Program-made: the position numbers and the translations under genes | NCBI RefSeq assembly: GCF_004366595.1 | Contig: NZ_SORE01000024.1 | Coordinates: forward strand, 53,010 to 117,009 | Direction of reading: 5' to 3' | DNA length: 64,000 nt | Origin: Paraburkholderia rhizosphaerae | Lineage (GTDB): Bacteria; Pseudomonadota; Gammaproteobacteria; Burkholderiales; Burkholderiaceae | The notes under the pieces: model-generated | Told to the model about the DNA's origin: nothing | The model's database searches: none | What the model saw: the letters and a program-made list of their open reading frames with translations, nothing else | Part shown: piece by piece, positions 35,295-43,569 of the stretch | Layout of the letters: every line of letters starts with the position of its first letter | Numbering within the stretch: position 1 is the stretch's first letter

Positions 35295-35784
35295 GCAAGA
35301 AACAACCGCTCGGGTTACCTGTCACGCGAGCAATGAACCGCACCGCACGCATCGCAGGATGCCGTTTCATCAGTCGCGGTGCGCGAGCTCGCCTGCGCGA
35401 ATCGCTTGACTCAGCGCATCCTCAATTTGACCCAGAACGGATGGTCTCATGCGGTCCCTCTCGCGCCGCATGTTGCCTCTTAGTCAGTTTCTCAGCGAGA
35501 CTGGACGTTCCAGACAAACGAAAAGCGAATGACCAAAGGCGCGAGAGTAAGTTATGCAGACTCGAGACAAGCGTTTCGGCGGCCATCGATCATCTCGGCG
35601 ATACGTACGGCACCCGAGACGGCCCGGGTAATCGCATCGCACATATCGCAACTGACGCGTGGGCTTGCGGTTCCGGAAAATGGCGCGTCGCGTGGTCGTC
35701 ATCCGTGATCCGGCTATTGCGAAACTGAGGGCGTACGACGCGCAGCCGTGGCAAGGAAAACGCGCGATCAGATTCCAACGCTCT
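35295..35784. other. Intergenic region with possible gene remnants
   Basis: About 490 bp without a supported gene. A 131-residue plus-strand frame (35333-35728) reads as Arg/Ser-rich nonsense. On the minus strand a 26-codon frame (35450 to 35370) reads MRPSVLGQIEDALSQAIRAGELAHRD, which looks protein-like and may be a remnant, but it is too short to assign. Confidence 0.3.
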
Positions 35785-36330
35785 CTATCTTCCATCTTGC
35801 GACTGTTGGTCTTTGCGGTGCAGTCCCTGCACGGATGCGCCGAGCAGACACAATGATGCGGCGAGCAAGACGAGGTCTTTAAGAAGAAACTGGCCAGGCG
35901 CCGCTGAAATTGCCGGAAAGCCACCTGCTGTCGGCTCTGCCACACCGGGTGTACTCAAGAAGAAGGTGAGCGTGATGAGATAGGTCATCGTCGACATAGC
36001 CGCCCCCAACGCGGAGAAGAACGGCCGGACTGCTCCGACAATAAGCGCGGCGGCGGTGGACAACTCCAGCACGCCAATGACTTCACTCGCCCCTCTGATG
36101 CCGAACACCGTGTGCAGCCAACTCATGAACGGGCTATGCGCGATGAAAGGCGCTATACCATTCGCTTCATATGAAGTGAATTTCATCCCGCCAAACCAGA
36201 GAAAGACAACGACCAGCGCCCACCTGAGCAGACCGAAAAGGTATAGCGATCCCACGCTCTTTTCAGCAATTTGTAGACGAAGCGGATGTGCGCCATCGGT
36301 CACTTGCAGTTTTTCTTCCAGGTAAGTCAT
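35785..36330 (-). CDS. YkgB/RclC-like inner-membrane protein (DUF417)
   Basis: 181 residues with four hydrophobic helices. LLRWALVVVFLWFGGMKFTSYEANGIAPFIAHSPFMSWL is the hallmark start of the YkgB (DUF417) family, and FLLKDLVLLAASLCLLG is the last helix. In E. coli the relative RclC belongs to the reactive-chlorine response. Here a QOR-type oxidoreductase, a cupin-AraC regulator and a GST follow within 4 kb, so a stress-response grouping is plausible, but the gene itself stands alone on the minus strand. The start at 36330 is the natural one for the family. Confidence 0.85.
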   Translation of the reverse strand: MTYLEEKLQVTDGAHPLRLQIAEKSVGSLYLFGLLRWALVVVFLWFGGMKFTSYEANGIAPFIAHSPFMSWLHTVFGIRGASEVIGVLELSTAAALIVGAVRPFFSALGAAMSTMTYLITLTFFLSTPGVAEPTAGGFPAISAAPGQFLLKDLVLLAASLCLLGASVQGLHRKDQQSQDGR

Positions 36331-36433
36331 ATACGCCTCTGCTCGTAAAAACTCATGCTTTTGATCTCTCTCACTCGTTGCGCGAAGTTCTCTTTATGAC
36401 AATGCCGGTTCGCGGTCAGTGAAGTCTATGACC

Positions 36434-36447
36434 ATAACGATCGTTAT
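36434..36447. promoter_or_regulatory. Perfect 14-bp palindrome ATAACGATCGTTAT
   Basis: Perfect dyad about 105 bp upstream of the YkgB-like start. The shape suits a TetR- or MarR-type dimer. No such regulator is adjacent; an AraC gene lies 1.6 kb away. Confidence 0.45.
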
Positions 36448-36473
36448 TCACGACATCGTGAGTACATCCTTTT

Positions 36474-36485
36474 ATACCTAGGTAT
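36474..36485. promoter_or_regulatory. Perfect 12-bp palindrome ATACCTAGGTAT
   Basis: Second perfect dyad in the same region. The half-site TATACCTA recurs about 60 bp downstream in CCTATACCTATGG. It is a possible operator for the divergent genes. Confidence 0.4.
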
Positions 36486-36928
36486 GAGCGCGGAGCACAC
36501 GTAGGCTGGCAAACGATCCGACACTAACGCCCCTATACCTATGGAACGTTGACCGGCATCCTGAGATTGAATTTAATCGAGATTCGGAAGCGACGACGTA
36601 GACCACGCTGACTGCACCCCCATGAGTGCGCCCTTCAGCTGCTACGGATTGCTATGCATATCGCAGGGACAGGCACTTTCGATGAAACGACGGCTGGCTT
36701 CGTAGCCACAGTTTGATCCGGCCAACTTCGAAAACTTCGTCCTCCAGCTGCAATCCTCAACGCGCGGGCCTTCGCCCTTGAACCGATAAACGAGATATCG
36801 CGTCGATAACGTGTCAATGGTCAAGCCTCGGGGTTGCGCCGCACCCCTCGGAAAGCGGCGTCACGTCGACACGTGCACCGCGCGATTCCCATTCCACCAC
36901 TGCAAGATTGCGCAAGGAGGAAACTCTC

Positions 36929-37846
36929 ATGAAGGCCATCGTTGTGAACGATCAGGCGGCCGGAACCGCCGGAATGAAGCTAACCGAGCGGCCTGAGCCG
37001 ACGGCAGCGATAAACGACGTTACCGTTCAGATCTATGCGTCGGGATACATCGGCACCGAGTTGCAGTGGCCCTCGACGTGGACCGATCGCCACGGCCGTG
37101 ACCGAACCCCGTCGATTCCCGGCCACGAGCTGGCCGGCGTAGTCACTGCTATTGGTTACGGCACGACAGGGCTATCGGTGGGACAGCGCGTGTTCGGCCT
37201 CGCGGACTGGTATCGCGACGGCACGCTCGCGGAGTATCTGGCGATCGAGGCTCGCAATCTTGCTCCACTGCCAGGCGATGTCGACTTCACAGTGGGCGCA
37301 AGCCTGCCAATCTCGGCGCTGACCGCATGGCAAGGGCTGTTCCAGCATGGGCGTCTTCAGGCGGGCCAGCGTGTCCTCGCGCACGGCGCAGCCGGCGCAG
37401 TCGGCACGATGGTCACGCAACTCGCGCGAGAGGCCGGCGCCTACGTCATCGGGACCGGCCGCGCTGCCGACCGTCAGAAAGCGCTCGACTTCGGCGCGCA
37501 AGAGTTTGTCGACCTTGACAACGATACGCTGGAAGACGTCGGCGCAGTCGATCTGGTGTTCGATGTCATCGGCGGTGACATCGGAAAGCGATCGGCACGC
37601 ATGATTCGAGCCGGCGGAATACTCGTGTCCGTTGTCGGACCGGCCGAGGCGCGGCCCGACAACGGTCTGGCAATCGATTTCGTTGTCGAATCCGATCGTG
37701 CGCAACTGAATGAGATCGTGCAACGGATGCGGGACGGACGACTGCGGACGAACATCGGCAAAGTCGTGCCCCTCGACAACGCCGTCGTCACTTTCAATTC
37801 GGCCACGCGGATCAGCGGGAAGATAATCGTCGACGTTCGCCCGTGA
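36929..37846 (+). CDS. Quinone-oxidoreductase-type NADP-dependent dehydrogenase (MDR family)
   Basis: 305 residues from the ATG at 36929 with CAAGGAGGAAACTCTC upstream. Medium-chain dehydrogenase/reductase fold: PSIPGHELAGVVTAIG in the catalytic domain and VLAHGAAGAVGTMVTQLAREAGAYVIGTG as the NADP-binding Rossmann motif. The zinc-binding Cys residues of classical alcohol dehydrogenases are absent (YIGTEL replaces CGTD), so it belongs to the zinc-free quinone-reductase-like branch. Likely acts on quinones or reactive carbonyls in the cytoplasm. Ends IIVDVRP as is usual in the group. Confidence 0.88.
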   Translation: MKAIVVNDQAAGTAGMKLTERPEPTAAINDVTVQIYASGYIGTELQWPSTWTDRHGRDRTPSIPGHELAGVVTAIGYGTTGLSVGQRVFGLADWYRDGTLAEYLAIEARNLAPLPGDVDFTVGASLPISALTAWQGLFQHGRLQAGQRVLAHGAAGAVGTMVTQLAREAGAYVIGTGRAADRQKALDFGAQEFVDLDNDTLEDVGAVDLVFDVIGGDIGKRSARMIRAGGILVSVVGPAEARPDNGLAIDFVVESDRAQLNEIVQRMRDGRLRTNIGKVVPLDNAVVTFNSATRISGKIIVDVRP

Positions 37847-38065
37847 GCGACACGCGGCCTGGCGGTGTTTTGCAAATCGGCCGGTTACGATCTATCAGAC
37901 GTGCTGGCTATCTGCCAACGCGGTCGGAACCCGCTCACATCAGGTCCCGACTCACGATCACCCCAGCCGCCAACCAGGCAAAAGCAACCATATACAGCCG
38001 CGGACGACCGAATGGCAAAATCAACTGAGTTGCGTGCGGCGTAGAACCGCCGCGCGACGTCAATA

Positions 38066-38087
38066 AGATACTTGAGAGATACTTGAG
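38066..38087. repeat. Tandem 11-bp repeat AGATACTTGAG
   Basis: Two perfect adjacent copies (38066-38076, 38077-38087) end 22 bp before the AraC start codon, in the leader or promoter region. Direct repeats of about one helical turn are typical of AraC-type binding sites. Confidence 0.5.
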
Positions 38088-38109
38088 CGTTTCAAGCTCC
38101 AGAGGCCCT

Positions 38110-39066
38110 ATGTCCCGAGTTGACTGGCTGAGCCATCTCCTGCAAATGATCACCATCACGGGCCAGCTGGAGGTCCGCTGCACCTACGGTGCGCCATGGC
38201 GTGTCGCCTGGCCTGAGTCCGCGGCGCACGAAGTTCCTTACCACGTCGTACTCAAGGGCCGGGCCATTATCGAGGACCCGAAGACGGAGCTGGCCAGCGA
38301 ACTGGTGGGAGGCGATATCGTGTTGCTGCCTCACGGGTCGGCGCACGTGCTGCACGATGGCAGCGGCGATAGGCCAGCACCTACCCACAATCGCCGGAGC
38401 TCTGCGGGATGGACGTTCAGCAGGAACGACGGCTTAAGCGAGGACCTCGACATGTTGTGCGGACGGTTTTTTATCGGACCGCCTCATGACCGGCTGATTC
38501 GCAATTATCTGCCCACGAATCTGGTAGTACGCGCGATGGACCGCAATGGCGAAGAGCGCATCGAGTCCGCTTCGAGCGGCCTCGCGATTCTCGTCGAGCT
38601 GATGCGCATCGAGTCCGGCAGCGACAAACTGGGCGGCCACGCGATACTCAATGCGCTGAGCTCGGCGCTATTCGCGCTGGCACTGCGTGCAGCGAGCGAA
38701 TCGGAGCAGGCGCCGCCAGGCCTGTTGGCGCTAGCTGGTGATTCACGACTGGCCCCGGCCATTTCAGCGATGTTCGCCGATCCGGCGCAGCCCTGGAACC
38801 TGCCTGAGCTAGCCGACTTGTGCAACATGTCACGCGCGACGTTCATGCGGCACTTTCAGGACAAGCTGGGGATATCGGCGGTCGAACTGCTGACCAATAT
38901 ACGGATGAGCCTCGCCGCCAACGAGCTGAAGAAGCCCGCGATGACCACCGAGGCCGTGGCCGAGTCGGTAGGATATCGATCCATTTCGTCATTCTCGCGG
39001 GTGTTTACCGAGTGGATGGGGATGACGCCAGGCAAATGGCGCCGCCTCGCGCGCGAAAGCCGCTAA
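38110..39066 (+). CDS. AraC-family regulator with N-terminal cupin (cupin_6)
   Basis: 318 residues from the ATG at 38110; an in-frame TTG at 38083 lies inside the tandem repeat and is less likely. The N-terminal cupin has EVPYHVVLKGRAII and ELVGGDIVLLPHGSAHVLHDG. The C-terminal double helix-turn-helix is LPELADLCNMSRATFMRHFQDKLGISAVELL and TTEAVAESVGYRSISSFSRVFTEWMGMTPGKWRRL. The same architecture occurs in RclR, the reactive-chlorine regulator. With a YkgB-like gene and a quinone-reductase-type gene upstream this suggests control of an oxidative or electrophile response. The regulated targets are inference. Confidence 0.88.
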   Translation: MSRVDWLSHLLQMITITGQLEVRCTYGAPWRVAWPESAAHEVPYHVVLKGRAIIEDPKTELASELVGGDIVLLPHGSAHVLHDGSGDRPAPTHNRRSSAGWTFSRNDGLSEDLDMLCGRFFIGPPHDRLIRNYLPTNLVVRAMDRNGEERIESASSGLAILVELMRIESGSDKLGGHAILNALSSALFALALRAASESEQAPPGLLALAGDSRLAPAISAMFADPAQPWNLPELADLCNMSRATFMRHFQDKLGISAVELLTNIRMSLAANELKKPAMTTEAVAESVGYRSISSFSRVFTEWMGMTPGKWRRLARESR

Positions 39067-39212
39067 GGGTCTGCGTCGCTTTGATCCTTTCGAACAATTT
39101 ATTGAGCCAATTCAGTCTCGTAATCGATATCGGGAAATCCTAAAGTGACGACTTCCAGCCGTCATAGCCAGAGAACGGTTCCCCCTTGAAGTTCTTTGAA
39201 GGAGAGCCCCGC

Positions 39213-39917
39213 GTGAACGATCTTTCCGCGTTCCCGATTACGCGCAAATGGCGTGCACAGCATCCCGCACGCATCCAGCTCTATTCGTTGCCGACGCCGA
39301 ACGGTGTCAAGGTTTCGGTCATGCTCGAAGAAACCGGGCTACCGTACGAAGCACACCTCGTGCGCTTCGATACCCATGACCAGATGTCCCCGGAGTTTCT
39401 CTCGCTCAACCCCAACAACAAGATTCCTGCGATTCTCGATCCATCGGGTCCCGACGGCAAACCGCTCGCGCTGTTCGAATCCGGCGCGATCCTGATGTAC
39501 TTGGCTGACAAGAGCGAAAAGTTCATTCCGAAAGACATGGCAGGACGCTACGAGACGATTCAATGGCTGATGTTTCAGATGGGCGGCATCGGGCCGATGT
39601 TCGGTCAGATCGGATTCTTCAACAAGTTCGCGGGAAAGGACTACGAGGACAAGCGTCCGCGCGACCGCTACGTCGCCGAGGCGCGCCGCTTGCTCAACGT
39701 GCTCAACGGGCGCCTTGCCGAACGCTCGTGGATCATGGGAGACGCGTACACGATCGCGGACATCGCCACCTTCCCATGGGTGCGCAATCTGATCGGCTTT
39801 TACGAGGCGGGTGATCTCGTTGGTATCACTGACTTTCCACACGTGATGCGTGCACTCAACGCGTTTCTTCAGCGTCCGGCCGTTGCAAAGGGTATCGAGA
39901 TTCCAGCCCGCGCATGA
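39213..39917 (+). CDS. Glutathione S-transferase (YfcG/YghU-like)
   Basis: 234 residues from the GTG at 39213, chosen for GAAGGAGAGCCCCGC just upstream; an in-frame TTG at 39186 has no site. Thioredoxin-fold N-terminus: IQLYSLPTPNGVKVSVMLEETGLPYEAHLV and NPNNKIPAILDP with FESGAILMYLADK. The TPNG motif replaces a catalytic Ser/Tyr, as in the Nu-class disulfide-bond reductases. The helical C-domain has SWIMGDAYTIADIATFPWVRN. Probable glutathione-dependent detoxification or disulfide reductase in the cytoplasm. It follows the AraC gene by about 150 bp on the same strand. Confidence 0.9.
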   Translation: MNDLSAFPITRKWRAQHPARIQLYSLPTPNGVKVSVMLEETGLPYEAHLVRFDTHDQMSPEFLSLNPNNKIPAILDPSGPDGKPLALFESGAILMYLADKSEKFIPKDMAGRYETIQWLMFQMGGIGPMFGQIGFFNKFAGKDYEDKRPRDRYVAEARRLLNVLNGRLAERSWIMGDAYTIADIATFPWVRNLIGFYEAGDLVGITDFPHVMRALNAFLQRPAVAKGIEIPARA

Positions 39918-39978
39918 AACGCGCGACAAAACCAGCGAACGTAATCGGAAAAGTGTGGGACAGAGGTGGAACGGGCTA

Positions 39979-40434
39979 TCACCTGGACGCCGCCCTCTGT
40001 CCGTCTTCTCCACTCATGTTCGATTCAACCGCCGATGCAAGGATCATCCGGTTCCCGTTGAATGGCACCTTGTAGTGAATGGGCACCGGTTTGAAGACAG
40101 CATCGCCCGGTTGAATATGCAGCCCCGTGGCTGCACACCGCGAGTAGCGACACGCGCGTCCGATACGCCACGTCTGCTCGCCGTAGGCACCGGATCGGGA
40201 ATCGCTCCAGCGCACCGCGATCGTGCTAGGGCTGAGCCGGCCGAGAATTGCCGCCTTCAGCTTTGTCGTTTCGGTGCAGCGTGCGTCGGCCTCGTCGACC
40301 AGTGCGCCGCACGCGTGGATCTTGGCCCACTTCCTGTGGAGTTGCGCGCGCATCTCCTCGACCGTTCGCGTTGGTCGAACCACCAGGTCCACCAGCGCAC
40401 GCGCGATCAACTCGTCTTTACCCGTCTGGCTCAT
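39979..40434 (-). CDS. DUF3331-like protein, function unknown
   Basis: 151 residues with GGAGGTAAGG before the ATG. The core TIAVRWSDSRSGAYGEQTWRIGRACRYSRCAATGLHIQPGDAVFKP agrees with what I remember of DUF3331, a small family found mainly in Burkholderia. It has a WSD...YGEQ.W motif and a Cys pair followed by GD.V. The N-terminal helix region (DELIARALVDLVVRPTRTVEEMRAQL) is charged. No signal peptide or membrane helix. It converges on the GST gene, 61 bp apart. Family call from memory, function not known. Confidence 0.65.
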   Translation of the reverse strand: MSQTGKDELIARALVDLVVRPTRTVEEMRAQLHRKWAKIHACGALVDEADARCTETTKLKAAILGRLSPSTIAVRWSDSRSGAYGEQTWRIGRACRYSRCAATGLHIQPGDAVFKPVPIHYKVPFNGNRMILASAVESNMSGEDGQRAASR

Positions 40435-40872
40435 CCTTACCTCCAGTGATAGTCCGTTCCAGATCCCGTGGCCTCGCCCGCCTGGTTGCAGATCAAACTA
40501 TTCCCGTTTTTTACTGTCATAACCCATGACATCCATTACGCCATAGTCATTCGACATGAACAACCAGACCAAGGTATTCATTTGAATCCCAAGATATTGT
40601 TCCCGAACACATCCGAGGCAGGACCGTAATCGCGCTTTTATTCAGCAGTGCATAGCCGGCCATCGCGTATGCGTTGATAAAAAACAGCCCGTAAAAAATT
40701 GATACGAACGTATAGGCTGGGTCAATTATGTCTGGCGTACTATTGTGCTAACGTTGCGCGTTTCGCCCTGTACTTCAATCGCCTGCAGCGGCCCGCCGAA
40801 ACGCGACTCACGAAGCCGACCCTTGCATCGCCCATTCAAGCAGGTTTCGCTTTCTGTTCTCTAGAGCACAAG
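40435..40872. other. Intergenic region holding the receiver-gene promoter
   Basis: About 440 bp, AT-rich from 40490 to 40720. Its right part (40701-40872) is similar to the region upstream of the mirror-image receiver gene, including the shared 19-base element at 40701-40719. No gene seen. Confidence 0.5.
40701..40719 (+). promoter_or_regulatory. Conserved element GATACGAACGTATAGGCTG (copy 1)
   Basis: The same 19 bases occur, in mirror orientation, at 61042-61060, at nearly the same distance (about 150 bp) from the paralogous receiver gene. It contains the dyad TACG-AA-CGTA. Conservation here while flanking noncoding bases have diverged suggests a functional site or promoter. Confidence 0.55.
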
Positions 40873-41238
40873 ATGATCGTAGTCATAGACGACGACCCGT
40901 CGGTTCGGGAGGCCGTTGAAAACCTTATCGCCTCGCTCGACTTTCCAGTCAGCAGTTACAGCTCGGCGGAGCAGTTCCTCGCGTCAAGCGATTTGAATTC
41001 AGTCAGCTGTGTGGTGACTGATATCCAGATGCATGGAATGAGCGGCATACAATTGCAGCATTATTTGCACGCAATCCGCTGCACGGCGCCCGTCATTCTG
41101 ATGACCGCCTATTTCGACGAGCGCGCGCGGCGCGAGGCCACGGCCGGTGGCGCAGCGGCGTATCTGGTGAAGCCTTTCAGTAGCGCCGAACTGATCGGGG
41201 AGATAGAAAGGGCATTGTCATCGCGCGAATCGCCGTGA
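40873..41238 (+). CDS. Receiver-only response regulator (copy 1)
   Basis: 121 residues from ATG 40873. It is a complete receiver domain: IDDDPSVREAVENLI at the start, phosphoacceptor Asp in CVVTDIQMHGMSG, Thr in ILMTAYFDE and Lys in YLVKPFSSAEL. No output domain follows; the gene stops right after the last helix (ALSSRESP). This is the FixJ-type receiver seen in single-domain regulators that relay phosphate or act by protein contact. It converges with the kinase gene at 41320, its likely partner. The paralogue at 60527-60892 shares most residues, including the same C-terminal SSRESP. Confidence 0.88.
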   Translation: MIVVIDDDPSVREAVENLIASLDFPVSSYSSAEQFLASSDLNSVSCVVTDIQMHGMSGIQLQHYLHAIRCTAPVILMTAYFDERARREATAGGAAAYLVKPFSSAELIGEIERALSSRESP

Positions 41239-41319
41239 TCTTTCGTCGAACCGCTAACGTTGACAGTCCTGCTTTGTTTGAACTTCGACCATCGCTTGCC
41301 GCGTGACGATCCGCGCGGG

Positions 41320-42996
41320 TCATTCGGAGGCGCACGGCACGGCGAACTGGAACGACGTGCCCTGTTCGGGACTCGAGTACACGGCCAGGTTGCCGCCATG
41401 TGCCTCGACAATCGAGCGGGATATCGGCAGCCCCATGCCCATGCCGTGTTTCTTCGTCGAATACATGGCTTCGAATACGCGCCCCTTCATATCGGCGCTG
41501 AATCCGAGGCCGTTGTCGTGCACCGTGATTTGCACCGCTTCGTCTCCGATCATCGCAGTCGATACCTGCAGCCGCCGCGGGCCTTCCCTGCCGGCCATCG
41601 CTTCAATTGCGTTGCGCATCAGATTGAGCAGCACCTGTTGAAGTTGCACGCGGTCGCCGAGCACGGGAAGATGCGCCGCCAGTGCAAGCCTCAGGCTGAT
41701 CATATTGCGCTCGATGTCGCTGCGCAGCATCAGCGCCACTTCGCGTATCGCATCGTCAATATCCACCGCGGTCTTCGCAAAGCCGGTCTTCCACGCAAGC
41801 GCGCGCAATCCGGTCACGACTTTCGCGACACGGTCCGCATCGCGCGTCGTTCTTGTTGCGGCGCGCCGAGCCTGCTCGATTTCCGGCCTCGAGCGTGCAA
41901 GCCAGCGCAGACACGTTTCAGCGTTCGTCACGACTGCGGTCAGCGGTTGATTGATCTCATGGATGATCGACACAGCCAGTTCGCCCATGGCCGCAAAGCG
42001 CAGCGAGCGCACCAGTTCATCCTGCGCGGCCTGCAGCGCCTCGGCCGCAAGCCGTCTTTCTGTCGCGTCCATGACAATGCCCGCGAATTCAAGCCCCCCT
42101 TCCGGATCGAGATTCGGATGCGCTTCAGCGCTCAGATAGCGGATGCTGCCGTCATCGATCAGAATCCGGTATTCGAACTTGAACACGCTACATTGCGCCG
42201 CGGCGTCCACCAGCGCCTGCTCGAACAGCGGGCGGTCATCCGCATACACGCGTGCGACAAATGCGTGGTACGACAGATCATATTGACCCGGCAAATCGTA
42301 GATGCGAAAGAACTCTTTCGAGCCGATCATGCGTCGTGTTCGCGGGTTCCATCGCCAACTGCCGGTGCGGCTGATTCTTTGTCCCTCTGCGAGAGCCAGT
42401 TCGCTTGCGATCAAATCGCGCTCCGCGGCTTGCCTCGCGTTCTCCTCCTGAACGACGCGCATTTCGAGGCGGACATTATGCAACGCGAGATCCGCTTGCG
42501 CGGCGAGCAGCAGAATGAACGCGCGTGCTGTCGTCGTCAGCGTGACCTTGACGCCGGCTTCGCCGATCAACAACAGGTCCCCACCAATTTCACCGGCATT
42601 CAGCGAGACCCACTCAACATGATCCGCCACCGCACATTGCGCGCCGCTGCTGCGATCGGCCGCCTCGTTAAAGGGCTCCTGCGCGAACTCCTGCGCGAGA
42701 CGGGCCAGTGTTGCGGCAACGTGATTGTCGTCTAGCGGTTTCTCGTCCAGCGTCGTATCACAGGTGTGCGTCGTGACGACGTCGCCCATTTGAGCGGCCT
42801 GGCACAGAATGACGGGTTTGCCAGGCGTGCGCGAGACGACCAGTGCACGACTCGCATCACACAATGAAAGCACCCCTCTCATGAAAATGTCGAAGATTTG
42901 TCCCGCATCGGTCTGGCCGCGAATACTCGAAGAGCAATCGACCACCGCCGAAAGTCCAGTCACGTATCGAACCGCGGCTTCGTTCATTGATGACAT
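41320..42996 (-). CDS. GAF-PAS sensor histidine kinase (FixL-like)
   Basis: 558 residues from the ATG at 42996; the decayed copy at 59742 aligns from the same ATG and shares the bases before it. The N-terminal GAF-like domain has GQTDAGQIFDIFMRGVLSLCDASRALVV. A PAS fold follows (ISRTGSWRWNPRTRRMIGSKEFFRIYDLPGQ to AGIVMDATERRLAAEAL). The HisKA box is AVSIIHEINQPLTAVVTNAETCLRWL with His346. The ATPase domain has QQVLLNLMRNAIEAM, DNGLGFS and GMGMGLPISRSIVEAHGG. No membrane helix, so a cytoplasmic sensor; the signal is unknown. Likely partner of the convergent receiver gene and perhaps of the FixJ gene at 44921. Confidence 0.9.
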   Translation of the reverse strand: MSSMNEAAVRYVTGLSAVVDCSSSIRGQTDAGQIFDIFMRGVLSLCDASRALVVSRTPGKPVILCQAAQMGDVVTTHTCDTTLDEKPLDDNHVAATLARLAQEFAQEPFNEAADRSSGAQCAVADHVEWVSLNAGEIGGDLLLIGEAGVKVTLTTTARAFILLLAAQADLALHNVRLEMRVVQEENARQAAERDLIASELALAEGQRISRTGSWRWNPRTRRMIGSKEFFRIYDLPGQYDLSYHAFVARVYADDRPLFEQALVDAAAQCSVFKFEYRILIDDGSIRYLSAEAHPNLDPEGGLEFAGIVMDATERRLAAEALQAAQDELVRSLRFAAMGELAVSIIHEINQPLTAVVTNAETCLRWLARSRPEIEQARRAATRTTRDADRVAKVVTGLRALAWKTGFAKTAVDIDDAIREVALMLRSDIERNMISLRLALAAHLPVLGDRVQLQQVLLNLMRNAIEAMAGREGPRRLQVSTAMIGDEAVQITVHDNGLGFSADMKGRVFEAMYSTKKHGMGMGLPISRSIVEAHGGNLAVYSSPEQGTSFQFAVPCASE

Positions 42997-43569
42997 AGAA
43001 ATTAAGGATTCCGATATCCCGTTGTAGAGCGTTAGCTCGCCTGCTGGCGCACACTGCACGGAAGACGCGCTGATGGCAGGAGAACCATGATGTGCACCGC
43101 GATCCATCGACTCGCTCGCATCGGCGCGTGTTCGCCCCGCGCCGTGCCTGGATAGGCTACGCGCGCCGTGAAACGGATTGCGTACGGCACGCAGGGGCAT
43201 GTGCGTCTTCTCGAGCTTGAGGACGGGCCGTTCCCATGCCGTGGCGAAGGCGCCGGCTCAGGCTGAAGCCATCACGAAGACACCGCTCGTTACGGCGCTG
43301 CTGCACAAGGCCGCATCGTGAAACTTGCATTGCATCGACCGACCGACCTCGTCAATGCGCGAGTGGCCAGCGACACGGAGAGAATGGAGCGACCCGCGTG
43401 CCCCGTTGGCCGATCAAGGCCCACGCTCCGGAGCGCGGACAACAGACGAAACCGCCCGCCCGCCGCGTCGCGCTACCGGCATTTAATGTCGCGCAGAGTC
43501 GGACCGCAACGTGGAATAGGTATCGGCGGCTATACAAACGTATGGACTACACGCCTCGTGCTGCGCGCA
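42997..43569. other. Intergenic region upstream of the kinase
   Basis: About 570 bp. Long frames here (for example 43236-43790 on the plus strand) are Arg-rich shadows. The part at about 43480-43545 matches, in reverse, the noncoding stretch 59290-59360, which marks the outer limit of the duplicated block. Nothing else recognised. Confidence 0.45.

Larger units (their letters stand above)
36331..36928. other. Divergent intergenic region with palindromes
   Basis: About 600 bp between the YkgB-like gene and the oxidoreductase gene. A 60-codon minus frame (36824-36642, beginning MTIDTLSTRYLVYRFKGEG) is somewhat protein-like but unrecognised. The region's main content is two perfect palindromes (36434-36447 and 36474-36485), listed separately. 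Confidence 0.4.
40701..43545. repeat. Outer arm, left copy, of a nested inverted duplication
   Basis: This stretch (receiver gene, kinase gene and kinase upstream region) is matched in reverse orientation at 59290-61060. The match includes the receiver upstream element, both coding regions, and a kinase upstream part where TTTGTATAGCC and TTCCACGTTGCG are shared. Divergence is clear at synonymous sites, so the duplication is not recent. Confidence 0.8.

Noticed and set aside
35333..35728. 131-codon frame after the beta-helix gene
   Set aside because: Arg/Ser-rich, no motif, no start signal; probably chance.
41260..42735. 491-codon open frame on the plus strand
   Set aside because: Antisense shadow of the GAF-PAS kinase; Arg/His-rich, no domain recognisable.
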